Assembly: GCA_019637155.1 (NCBI GenBank)
Contig: JAHBWE010000004.1
Span: forward strand, 124,001-188,000
Reading direction: 5' to 3'
From: Labilithrix sp.
GTDB taxonomy: Bacteria > Myxococcota_A > Polyangia > Polyangiales > Polyangiaceae
DNA length: 64,000 bases
A program made the translations under genes and the position numbers. Of the stretch, positions 33,702 to 41,557 are shown in pieces. Every line of letters begins with the position of its first letter. Within the stretch, counting starts at the first letter, position 1. The notes below the pieces were generated by a model. It was not told the origin of the DNA. It saw nothing but the letters and a program-made list of their open reading frames with translations, and made no database searches.

Positions 33702-34307
33702 ATGGCTCGCTGTCACTTCGTGATGCCGTCGCCGATCGGCGCGCTCACCTTGCGCTGGGAGAACGACGCGCTCACCGCCGTGCTCTTCGGCGTGGTCCCC
33801 GACGACTCGCCGCACGACGACGCGCCCCTCCTCGAAGCGCGCCGCCAGCTCGACGCGTACTTCGCGGGCACGCGCGCGCGGTTCGATCTCCCGCTCGCGC
33901 CGCGCGGCACGCCGTTCCAGCTCCGCGTCTGGCGAGCGCTCCGCGCGATCCCGTACGGCGAGACGACGAGCTACGGCGCGCTCGCGCGCAAGATCGGCGA
34001 TACGGGCCCGCGCGCGGTGGGCGCCGCGAACGGCCGCAACCCGATCCCCGTCATCGTCCCCTGCCACCGCGTCATCGGCGCCGACGGCTCCCTCACCGGC
34101 TTCGGCGGCGGCCTCCCCACAAAACGCTGGCTCCTCGACCACGAAGCCCACCCCTCGAAACAAAGTCCGGCCCCCCCTCTGCGGGGTCTGCGGGGGTCCG
34201 GGGGCGTCGAAGCGCGCGCGCAGCGCGTGCGTAGAAACCCCCGGCGGGGAGAGCTCGAGAGGGGCAGCGCCCCTCTCGGACTCAGGGCGCCTCGTCGACC
34301 GGCGTGA
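33702..34307 (+). CDS. ogt: Methylated-DNA-protein-cysteine methyltransferase (Ogt type), tail extended into a repeat
   Basis: A 201-residue protein with the MGMT motifs: [21 protein letters not shown], the Asn-Arg wing [11 protein letters not shown], and the acceptor PCHRV with Cys121, followed by [17 protein letters not shown]. It repairs O6-alkylguanine by irreversible transfer to Cys121. The family normally ends shortly after this point (~165 residues). Here the frame continues ~45 residues through a dispersed hairpin repeat starting near 34165, giving a Pro/Arg/Gly tail unlikely to fold. Its stop lies 26 bases inside the 3' end of the convergent lipoprotein gene. Catalytic assignment is very secure. 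Confidence 0.93.
   Translation: MARCHFVMPSPIGALTLRWENDALTAVLFGVVPDDSPHDDAPLLEARRQLDAYFAGTRARFDLPLAPRGTPFQLRVWRALRAIPYGETTSYGALARKIGDTGPRAVGAANGRNPIPVIVPCHRVIGADGSLTGFGGGLPTKRWLLDHEAHPSKQSPAPPLRGLRGSGGVEARAQRVRRNPRRGELERGSAPLGLRAPRRPA
34165..34278. repeat. Dispersed GC-rich repeat B, copy 1, ending in a 9-bp hairpin
   Basis: The element runs GTCCGGCCCCCC ... GGGGGTCCGGGGGCGTCG ... CCCCCGGCGGG and closes with the hairpin CGAGAGGGG-CAGCG-CCCCTCTCG (34256-34278). A closely similar element lies at 45847-45945. Here it is translated as the end of the Ogt frame and sits between convergent genes, where the hairpin could serve as a bidirectional transcription end. Confidence 0.65.
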
Positions 34308-35136
34308 TGCGGCAGTCGCCTTCGCCGCGGAACGACACCACGATGCTGCGCGCTTGGGCGTTCAGGAAGGCGGCGAGGTCGTCGACGCCTGCGATCGGGC
34401 CGTAGAGGCCGGTGCTCTTGCGCGCCTCGTCGAGCGGGACGTTGGCGAGCTCGGTGAGCTGCACGACGCCGTCCTTGTTCAGGTCGGCGGCGGCGATCGG
34501 ATCGCCGCGCAGGACGTGGCCGCGGGTCGCGAGGTTGTCGAAGAAGAGGACGGTCCCGTCCATCAGGATGTCGCCCGTGTCGGCGCCGTTCTCGGGGACG
34601 AGGAGCCCCGGCAAGGTGGCCCCGTTCACGCGCGCCGAGCACGCGCTGTAGCGCGTCCGCGGGGAGAGGCTCCAGCGGAAGGACTTCACGTCGTTGCCGC
34701 GCGTCATCGTGCCTTCGACGAAGATGGAGGCGCGGCTGACGGCGAGCGTGTCGCGATCGACCTCCGTGACCGGCTCGAGCGGCTCCGTCTCCGCGGTGGT
34801 GGGGCCGATCTCGAAGCTCACGTCCTCCCACGCGCGCGCGATGCGGTTCGCCGACGTGAGGAGGAGCTTCGTCGGCGGCTGCGTCTGGTCGACGAGCTGC
34901 GACGTCGCCGAGGCGGTGATGACGCCGTCGTAGCCGGCGATCGTGATCGCGCTCACGTTCACGATGAAGCGAGAGTACTTCACGTTCCATCCGTCGACGG
35001 TCGTGAAGTCGCCCTCGATCGTAGGCGCGCTCGTCGTGATCGCGACCCCACCGAGCGGCGGATGAGACGGCTCTTCGCACGCCGCCGCCCCGATGACGAG
35101 CGCGAGGGCCGAGGAGAGGATGAGGGGCTTCTTCAT
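34282..35136 (-). CDS. Lipoprotein with an EF-hand loop, partner of the TonB receptor
   Basis: A 284-residue lipoprotein ([20 protein letters not shown], Cys20). A perfect 12-residue EF-hand calcium loop, [12 protein letters not shown], occurs near residue 211 (Asp1, Asn3, Asp5, Gly6, Glu12). The rest is beta-rich with no recognised domain ([35 protein letters not shown]). Its ATG is 4 bases after the stop of the TPR-PEGA-TonB receptor, so the two are cotranscribed. It may be the surface substrate-binding lipoprotein of that receptor, as many TonB systems have one. The pairing is inference from position. Confidence 0.7.
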   Translation of the reverse strand: MKKPLILSSALALVIGAAACEEPSHPPLGGVAITTSAPTIEGDFTTVDGWNVKYSRFIVNVSAITIAGYDGVITASATSQLVDQTQPPTKLLLTSANRIARAWEDVSFEIGPTTAETEPLEPVTEVDRDTLAVSRASIFVEGTMTRGNDVKSFRWSLSPRTRYSACSARVNGATLPGLLVPENGADTGDILMDGTVLFFDNLATRGHVLRGDPIAAADLNKDGVVQLTELANVPLDEARKSTGLYGPIAGVDDLAAFLNAQARSIVVSFRGEGDCRITPVDEAP

Positions 35137-35140
35137 GGAG

Positions 35141-38101
35141 TCACCACGCGAGCGTCACGGACGCGAGGAAGGTTCGACCGTTCTGGACGATCTGGCGCTG
35201 GCGGAACTCGCCGCTCGGGATGATGGAGTAGCGCCAGTCGAGCGCGTTGTACGCGCCGAGGTTGTAGCGAAGGCCCATCTTCTCGACCTCGCCGGAGAGG
35301 ACGAGGTCCCAGACGACGCCCGGATCGGTGCGCGCCTGCGGCGGGTCCGAGGTCGACTCGCTGCGGTCCGGACGCGGCCCCTCGATCGTGAGGCGCGTCA
35401 TCGCCATGAGCGTGCGGCCGATGATCGGCATCGCGCCGCGCACCGACGCGATGTGCTCGATCGAGTTCGCGACGTCGCGGAGCGCGCCGCCGCCGGTGTA
35501 CTGCGCCTTCTGGTACGAGTAGGTGCCGGCGAGCATCCAGCCCTGGCGCCACTCGCGCCGGACCTCCGTCTCCCCGCCGATGATGACGACGTTCGCGGGC
35601 GAGTTCTGGTACTGCACGACGCCGGGCGAGAGGTCGTTGAGGACGACGAGGTCCTGCACGAAGTTCGTGTACGCCGCGACGGTGCCGGTGACGACCTGCG
35701 AGAAGCGATGCGTGAGCTCGACCTCGCCCGAGTAGATCTGCTCCGGCGAGAGCCGCGTCGGCGCGACCTGGAAGGGCGACGTGTAGTGGAGCTCGTAGAC
35801 GCTCGGCGCGCGGAACGCCTTCGCGCCCATCACCTTGAGGACGCCGCCGTCGTACGGCTTGATGATCGCGGCGAGGCGCGGGTTGATCGCGGGCCACGCC
35901 TCGAACTTCGGGAGGTTCGAGTAGTAGTCGAAGCGCGCGCCGGCCACGAGCTTGAGGCGCTTCGTCGGGACGATGTCGGCGTTGACGTAGCCGGCGCCGA
36001 CGGTGAAGGGATCGTTGCGCCCCGCGCGGCCGGAGTCGTCGAGGACGTACGCGCCCGCGTCGTTCACGCCGACCTGGCGCGTCGTGAAGTGCTCCACCAA
36101 CTCGCCGCCGACCGTGAGGCGGAGCGCGGACGACGGCGTGTAGACGAAGCGCTGCTCGACGCCGCCCCAGCGGCCGCGGTACGCGTCGCGCGACGCGCCC
36201 TCCAGCGCCGGCGTGTACGGGTTGAACCCGTCGAAGTAGTACATGTTGAAGTGCGCGCGCGAGAGCGACTGCAGCGACTGCGTGATCTGCGGCTCGTAGC
36301 GCGCCTCGATCATCGAGCGCGTGTCCGCGAAGCGCGTGCGCTTGTGATCGAAGATCGTCTCGTACTCGCCGGTCGGGAGGAACTTCTGGCGCGAGTTCAA
36401 GAACCACTGGAGCGTGAGCGCCTTCCACCACGCGCGGCCGGTGATCATGCCGGCGAACTGGCGGTCGGTCCCGCGCGTGATGCCGTCGGAGACCTTGCCG
36501 TTCGCCTTCCGCTCCGCGTTCGGATCGGAGGGATCGAAGTCGTACTCGGGGTAGTAGATCTCGCGCTGGGCGCCGCCCTGGAGGCCGCTCACCGTCGCCC
36601 AGAAGCCGGCGTCGGGGGAGAGGCGCACCACGCCCGTCGCGCGCGCGCGGCCGAGGCCGTATTCGAACGTGCCGATCGACGCCTCCGCGTGCGTCGCCTG
36701 GTTCTTGTTGCGCGTGACGAGGTTGATGACGCCGAAGAACGCGGCCGAGCCGTAGAGCACCGAGCCCGGGCCGCGCACGACCTCGATCCGCTCGATGTCG
36801 TCGATGTCGACGCGCCCGTCGGTGCCGACGTACGACGACCAGATGTAGTTGTCGTTCATCGGCTGCCCGTCGAGGAGGACGAGCACGCGGTTGCCGTAGT
36901 CGCCGGGGCGCGAGAAGCCACGGAAGCCGATCGTCTGGTAGCTGCGATCGTCGGAGAGGTAGAGGCCGCGGATGCCGCGCACCGCCTCCCAGATCGTGGG
37001 GTAGCCCATCGCGCGCAGCTCTTGCTGCGAGATGATCGAGACCGACGCCGGCGCGTCCTCGACCGACTCCGTCGTACGCGACGCGGCGCTGACCTCTTCG
37101 GAGACGACCATCTGCGCGTCGATCTTCGTCTCCTGCCGGCGCGTGACGTCGACCTCCTGGACGAAGGGGCGATAGCCCTGCTGCGTGATCGCGATCGTGT
37201 GGCGGCCGACCGGGACCGCGAGGACGGCGGGCGTGAAGCCGAGCGCCTTGCCGTCGACGGAGATGAGCGCGTCGCGGACGTCGGAGCTGACGACGACGGA
37301 GCCGGTCTGCGTCGCGAGGCGCGCGCGCACGGCGGTGACCTGGTTCGCCGGGATCTCGGTCGTGACCTCGCCCGGCTGGAAGCCCTCCTTGCCGACGAAG
37401 AACGTGTGCCGGCCCGGCGCGACGTCGAGGGTGCAGGGGACCGTGCACGCGATCGGTCCGGCCTCGTCGTCGATCCGGACCACCGCGCCCTCTTCGCCTT
37501 CGATCTTCGCGGTGCCGAGGATCTGCTTGAGGGTCAGCTTCACCACGACCTCTTTGCCGATCTCGAGGTTCACCTCCTCCGACTCGGCGGCCTCGTAGCC
37601 CGGCTTCTCGACGATGACCTTGCGCTTGCCCGCCGCGAGGCCGAGCGAGCGCGGGGCGTTTCCGCGCGGGCCGAGGTCCTTGCGATCGAGGTAGATCGTC
37701 GCGCCCGGCGGCGAGGTCTCGACCTTGAGGACCGCGACGTTCGGCGTGATGCGCGCGATCGCGTCTTCGACGCGCTTCCGCGCCTGCGGGTTGGTCTCGC
37801 CTTCGAGCGCGACGAGGTAATAGCGATACGCGTCGGGCGCGCGCTTCAGCTGCTCGTACGTGCGCGCGATGTTGAAGAGGACGTTCTTGTTCGGGACGAG
37901 GCGGTTCGAGACGAGGAAGTGCTCGAGCGCACCTTTGTAGTCGCCCGCTTCGTAGCGCTCCGCGCCGAGCTGGAACTGGAGATCCGCTTCGTCCGCGACG
38001 TCGTCGGCATATGCCGATCGCGACGCGGTGCCGAGGAGCGCCGCGATCAGCAGGAACGAGACTGCCGGCTTCTTGAATCGAAGGAATGTAGAGCCCGCCA
38101 C
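35141..38101 (-). CDS. TonB-dependent outer-membrane receptor with N-terminal TPR and three PEGA domains
   Basis: A 986-residue protein. The signal peptide ends near AYA-DD (residue ~32). A TPR-like segment follows (~35-110: LQFQLGAERYEAGDYKGALEHF). Three PEGA domains lie at ~122-190, ~193-262 and ~265-332 (ETSPPGATIYLDRKDLG; PCTLDVAPGRHTFFVGKEGF; LAVPVGRHTIAITQQGYRPF). The plug follows (~340-465: APASVSIISQQELRAMGYPT, RVLVLLDGQPMNDN, IERIEVVRGPGSVLYG), then a beta-barrel ending in ...SVTLAW with a terminal aromatic. This order of modules is unusual: the periplasmic TPR/PEGA part precedes the plug where a signalling domain might sit. The ligand is unknown. It is cotranscribed with the EF-hand lipoprotein. 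Confidence 0.9.
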   Translation of the reverse strand: MAGSTFLRFKKPAVSFLLIAALLGTASRSAYADDVADEADLQFQLGAERYEAGDYKGALEHFLVSNRLVPNKNVLFNIARTYEQLKRAPDAYRYYLVALEGETNPQARKRVEDAIARITPNVAVLKVETSPPGATIYLDRKDLGPRGNAPRSLGLAAGKRKVIVEKPGYEAAESEEVNLEIGKEVVVKLTLKQILGTAKIEGEEGAVVRIDDEAGPIACTVPCTLDVAPGRHTFFVGKEGFQPGEVTTEIPANQVTAVRARLATQTGSVVVSSDVRDALISVDGKALGFTPAVLAVPVGRHTIAITQQGYRPFVQEVDVTRRQETKIDAQMVVSEEVSAASRTTESVEDAPASVSIISQQELRAMGYPTIWEAVRGIRGLYLSDDRSYQTIGFRGFSRPGDYGNRVLVLLDGQPMNDNYIWSSYVGTDGRVDIDDIERIEVVRGPGSVLYGSAAFFGVINLVTRNKNQATHAEASIGTFEYGLGRARATGVVRLSPDAGFWATVSGLQGGAQREIYYPEYDFDPSDPNAERKANGKVSDGITRGTDRQFAGMITGRAWWKALTLQWFLNSRQKFLPTGEYETIFDHKRTRFADTRSMIEARYEPQITQSLQSLSRAHFNMYYFDGFNPYTPALEGASRDAYRGRWGGVEQRFVYTPSSALRLTVGGELVEHFTTRQVGVNDAGAYVLDDSGRAGRNDPFTVGAGYVNADIVPTKRLKLVAGARFDYYSNLPKFEAWPAINPRLAAIIKPYDGGVLKVMGAKAFRAPSVYELHYTSPFQVAPTRLSPEQIYSGEVELTHRFSQVVTGTVAAYTNFVQDLVVLNDLSPGVVQYQNSPANVVIIGGETEVRREWRQGWMLAGTYSYQKAQYTGGGALRDVANSIEHIASVRGAMPIIGRTLMAMTRLTIEGPRPDRSESTSDPPQARTDPGVVWDLVLSGEVEKMGLRYNLGAYNALDWRYSIIPSGEFRQRQIVQNGRTFLASVTLAW

Positions 38102-38145
38102 GGCTCCGGCTTATAAGCGGGAATGCTGCTGCGACAAACCGCGCA

Positions 38146-39537
38146 TTAACGCTCGTGGCGGATTTCGTTCTCTGCGTTCGGCGCGGGCGCGGGGGGCGGA
38201 GACGACGGTCGCGGGCGCGGCGGCGCGACGGGCGCCGGAGCCACGACGACAGGACGCGGGGGCGGAGCGACCGCGGGCGCGGGCGCCTCGGACGGCGCGG
38301 GCGCTGCGCTCGCCGTCACGATCGGCGCGACGGCGCTGGTCACTTCGGCGGCCGGGGCCGGGGCGGCGGGGGTCGCCGTCGTCGTCGGCACCGGCTCGGG
38401 GCTCGCGACCGGAGACTGGAGCCGAGAGAAGAGCGCGAACGCGCCGCCGCCGAGGCCGAGGACGACCGCGACGAGCGCGATCCACGCGAACGATCGGTTC
38501 GACGCGGGCTCGGCCACCGGCGCGACCGGCGCCAGCACCGGCGCGGGCGCCGGGCTCGGACGGTACGCCGGCGGCGGCAGCGACTCCGGCGCGGGCTCGC
38601 GTCCCGTCGCGCGCGCCTGCATCTGGCTCGCGCGCTCGGCGACGGTGCGCGAGCGCTTCGGCGCGAACGGGAGGAGCGCGACGGCGAGATCGGCCGCGCA
38701 CTGATAGCGCTTCGTCGGGTCCTTCTGCAGGCAGTGGTCGATGACCTCTTCGAGGCCGGTCGGGATGTCGGGGACGAGCGAGCGCGCGGTGCGATGCGGC
38801 TCGTGGAGGACCTGCGCGATGATGCCGGTGACCTCGGTCGCGTCGAACGGCGGCTGCCCCGTGATGAGCTCGAACAGGACGACGCCGAGCGACCAGATGT
38901 CGGCGCGGAGATCGACGTCTCGCGTCGAGCGGATCTGCTCCGGCGACATGTAATGGGGCGAGCCCATGATCTGGGTCGTGTCGCCGGTGAGGAGATCGAC
39001 GTCCTCGAGCGTGCCCTTCTTGAGGCCCGACTTCGAGATGCCGAAGTCGAGCACCTTCACCTGGCGGAGGCCGCCGTGCTCGCTGACGAAGAGGTTCCCC
39101 GGCTTGATGTCGCGATGGACGATGCCCTGCACGTGCGCGGCGGTCAGGCCCTCGCACGCCTGGATGACGAACTCGACCGCCTGCGTGGGATCGAGCGGGC
39201 CGCTCGCCTCGAGGATCTGCTCGAGGTCGCGGCCGACGAGGTACTCCATCACGATGAACGGCGCGCCGTCGTGCGTGCCGACGTCGTAGACGCGCGCGAC
39301 GTGGTCGTTCTTGATCGTCGCGGAGGCCTTCGCTTCGCGCGCGAAGCGGGACGCGAGCTCCGGCCGCGCGCGCGCCTCTTCGCGGAGGAACTTCAGCGCG
39401 ACCCGCTCTTCGAGATCGAGGTGCGTCGCCTCGACGACGAGCCCCATCGCGCCTTCGCCGATGACGCTCTCGACGCGGAACTTCCCCTCGAGCACCTGGC
39501 CGGTCGAGATACTCACAGCGCCGCGGGACGATACCAC
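38146..39537 (-). CDS. Transmembrane Ser/Thr protein kinase with EIRHER tail
   Basis: A 463-residue Hanks kinase from GTG 39537; GTG 39516 (MSISTGQVLEGKF) is equally plausible. Gly loop GEGAMGLV, K49 in VALK, HRDIKPGN (D143), DFG with D164, and MSPEQ are all canonical. A Pro-rich linker leads to one membrane helix (~347-370) and a Pro/Ala extracellular tail that ends ENEIRHER. The preceding kinase ends EAEIRHTR. It begins a few bases after that kinase's stop, so both are in one operon with an acetyltransferase and the WbaP-like transferase. Glycan assembly proteins are the likeliest substrates; this is inference. Confidence 0.92.
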   Translation of the reverse strand: MVSSRGAVSISTGQVLEGKFRVESVIGEGAMGLVVEATHLDLEERVALKFLREEARARPELASRFAREAKASATIKNDHVARVYDVGTHDGAPFIVMEYLVGRDLEQILEASGPLDPTQAVEFVIQACEGLTAAHVQGIVHRDIKPGNLFVSEHGGLRQVKVLDFGISKSGLKKGTLEDVDLLTGDTTQIMGSPHYMSPEQIRSTRDVDLRADIWSLGVVLFELITGQPPFDATEVTGIIAQVLHEPHRTARSLVPDIPTGLEEVIDHCLQKDPTKRYQCAADLAVALLPFAPKRSRTVAERASQMQARATGREPAPESLPPPAYRPSPAPAPVLAPVAPVAEPASNRSFAWIALVAVVLGLGGGAFALFSRLQSPVASPEPVPTTTATPAAPAPAAEVTSAVAPIVTASAAPAPSEAPAPAVAPPPRPVVVAPAPVAPPRPRPSSPPPAPAPNAENEIRHER

Positions 39538-39540
39538 GCA

Positions 39541-40971
39541 TCAGCGCGTGTGGCGGATCTCCGCTTCGGTGCCGATCGGCGCGGCGCTCGACGCGGTCGG
39601 ACGCGGGCGCACCACCGGTCGCTTCACGGGGATCGCGATCGGCGTCGCGCTCGTCGCCGCCGCGCTCGTCGTCGCCTCGGGCGCCGGCTCCGGAGACGCG
39701 GCCGGCGACGGCGCGGGCGCGGGCTCGGCGGCGGCGCTGTTCGTTATCTCCGTCGGCGTGGTCGGCGCGCTGACCGTCGGCGCGACCGGCGTCGTGCTCG
39801 CGCCGCGCGTGATCGCGAAGGCTCCGCCTCCCAGCGCGACGGTCCCGAAGAGGAGCGCGATCGCGAGCGGGAGCCGGCTCTTCGCGGGAGCGGGAGCGGG
39901 AGCGGGCGCGGCGGAGGCGAGCGGTCGAGGAGCGAGGGAGATGTCGGGGACGCTCGGCGCGCGGAGGCGCGGGTCCGAGCCCGGCCTCGAGATCGAGGGC
40001 TCGCTGTCGGGCGGGGGCGGCATCGACGACGGCATCTCGAGATCGGGATCGAGGCCGCCCGTCTTCACGTGCGCGACGGCGCGCGAGACCGACGAGTGCG
40101 CGCGGCGGCGCGCGAAGGGGAGGAGCGCGAGCGCGAGCTGACCGGTGCTCGAGAAGCGCTTCGTGCGGTCCTTCTCGAGGCAGCGCAGGATCACGGCGGC
40201 GAGGGCGGGCGGTACGTCGACGTCGCTCGGGAGCGGCTCGGGGCTCGTCTCGAGGATCTTCGTGACGAGCTCGGTGAAGCGCGTCGCGCGGAACGGCTTC
40301 TCGTTCGCGAGGAGCTCGTAGAGCACGCAGCCGAGCGACCAGACGTCGGCGCGATGATCGATCGGCGCGCTCCCGCCGCGGAGCTGCTCGGGCGAGAGGT
40401 AGGCCGGCGTCCCCTGCGAGCGCGGCGCGCTCGACTTGCCGTCCTTGTCCTTCGCCGCGGCCTCGGGCCCGCGCACCGTCGCGATGCCGAAGTCGAGCAG
40501 CTTCACGGTGGGCCGGCCGTCGTCGCCGGTGACGAGGAACAGGTTCGCCGGCTTCACGTCCTGATGGACGATGCCGCGCGCGTGCGCCTCGGCGAGCCCT
40601 TCGCACGCGTCGATGACGTGCTCGACCGCGCGATGGGAGGGCACGCGTCCCGACGTCGTGAGGACGTCGGCGAGGGTCTGCCCGTCGAGCATCTCCATCA
40701 CGATGAAGGGACCGTGGACGGGATCTTTGCCGACGTCGAAGACGCGCGCGACGTGCTCGCTCCGGAGCCGCGCCGCCGCCTTCGCCTCGTGCGTGAAGCG
40801 CTCCACCGTGCTCGGATCGTCGGCGCCGCGCGCGAGCAGCTTCAGCGCGACCTTCTGATCGAGCTGCGTGTTCGTCGCCTCGATGACGACGCCCATGCCG
40901 CCGCGCCCGACGATGCGCTCGACCCGGAACTTGCCGCCGAGGACGTCCCCCGCCGCGACCTCGACGCCCAT
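39541..40971 (-). CDS. Transmembrane Ser/Thr protein kinase, HQD variant
   Basis: A 476-residue kinase: GRGGMGVV, K44 in VALK, DFG at 160-162, LSPEQ. The catalytic loop reads VHQDVKPAN: His136, Gln137, Asp138. The Arg of HRD is Gln, while the catalytic Asp is intact, which removes the usual Arg contact to the phosphorylated activation loop (a 'non-RD' kinase). Activity probably persists but may not depend on activation-loop phosphorylation. One membrane helix lies at ~364-386, with a Pro/Ala-rich tail ending EAEIRHTR. Its ATG overlaps the acetyltransferase stop (TGATG), so translation is coupled. Confidence 0.92.
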   Translation of the reverse strand: MGVEVAAGDVLGGKFRVERIVGRGGMGVVIEATNTQLDQKVALKLLARGADDPSTVERFTHEAKAAARLRSEHVARVFDVGKDPVHGPFIVMEMLDGQTLADVLTTSGRVPSHRAVEHVIDACEGLAEAHARGIVHQDVKPANLFLVTGDDGRPTVKLLDFGIATVRGPEAAAKDKDGKSSAPRSQGTPAYLSPEQLRGGSAPIDHRADVWSLGCVLYELLANEKPFRATRFTELVTKILETSPEPLPSDVDVPPALAAVILRCLEKDRTKRFSSTGQLALALLPFARRRAHSSVSRAVAHVKTGGLDPDLEMPSSMPPPPDSEPSISRPGSDPRLRAPSVPDISLAPRPLASAAPAPAPAPAKSRLPLAIALLFGTVALGGGAFAITRGASTTPVAPTVSAPTTPTEITNSAAAEPAPAPSPAASPEPAPEATTSAAATSATPIAIPVKRPVVRPRPTASSAAPIGTEAEIRHTR

Positions 40972-41543
40972 CACTCCGCGCCGTTCGTCTTCGCGCCGTT
41001 GTCGCTCTTGTCGCGCCGCTCGTGCACCTTCGCCGGGATGCCGCTCGCGATCGCGCCGGGCGGCACGTCGGTCAGCACGACCGCGTTCGCGCCGATGAAC
41101 GCGCCCTTGCCGATGCGGACCGGCCCGAGGATGCGCGCGCCGCAGCCGATGACGACGTCGTCCTCGATGACGGGGCAGCCGTTGTCCTTCGCGGTGCCGA
41201 TCGTGTTGTTGCCCATGAGCTTCACGCGCGCGCCGACCTTCGACGTCCCGCCGATGACGGTGCCGAGGGTGTGGGTGAAGTTGATGCCGTCGCCGAGCTC
41301 GATGTCGTTGCCGATCTCGATGCTGTAGAGCACGGTCGTGACGAGCCGCAGCGCGTGGTTCACGCCCGGGACGTGCCACTTGCGCGCCGACTCGCGGACG
41401 CGGCTCATGAAGAGGACCTTGTAGCCGTCCTGCGTGAGCGCGGCCTTCACCGCTTCTTTCACCGACGGACGCTCCGCCCCGAGCGCGCGCGCGAGCTCGA
41501 TCGCGTCGGCGGCCATCTTCCGCAAGAGCCCCATTCCGCTCAT
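40971..41543 (-). CDS. Serine-acetyltransferase-like hexapeptide acyltransferase
   Basis: A 190-residue protein with a helical N-terminus (~1-75) and a left-handed beta-helix (~80-165): ELGDGINFTHTLGTVIGG, the catalytic-type His in NFTHTLG, GCGARILGPVRIGKGAFIGANAVVL and the family ending DVPPGAIASGIPAKV. This matches the CysE/VatD-like group that acetylates serine or sugars. In this operon (WbaP-like transferase upstream, kinases downstream) sugar O-acetylation is more likely than cysteine synthesis. It starts 14 bases after the WbaP-like stop, and its stop overlaps the next kinase start. ATG 41534 is an alternative start. Confidence 0.85.
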   Translation of the reverse strand: MSGMGLLRKMAADAIELARALGAERPSVKEAVKAALTQDGYKVLFMSRVRESARKWHVPGVNHALRLVTTVLYSIEIGNDIELGDGINFTHTLGTVIGGTSKVGARVKLMGNNTIGTAKDNGCPVIEDDVVIGCGARILGPVRIGKGAFIGANAVVLTDVPPGAIASGIPAKVHERRDKSDNGAKTNGAE

Positions 41544-41557
41544 CTTAGCAGCTCGGC

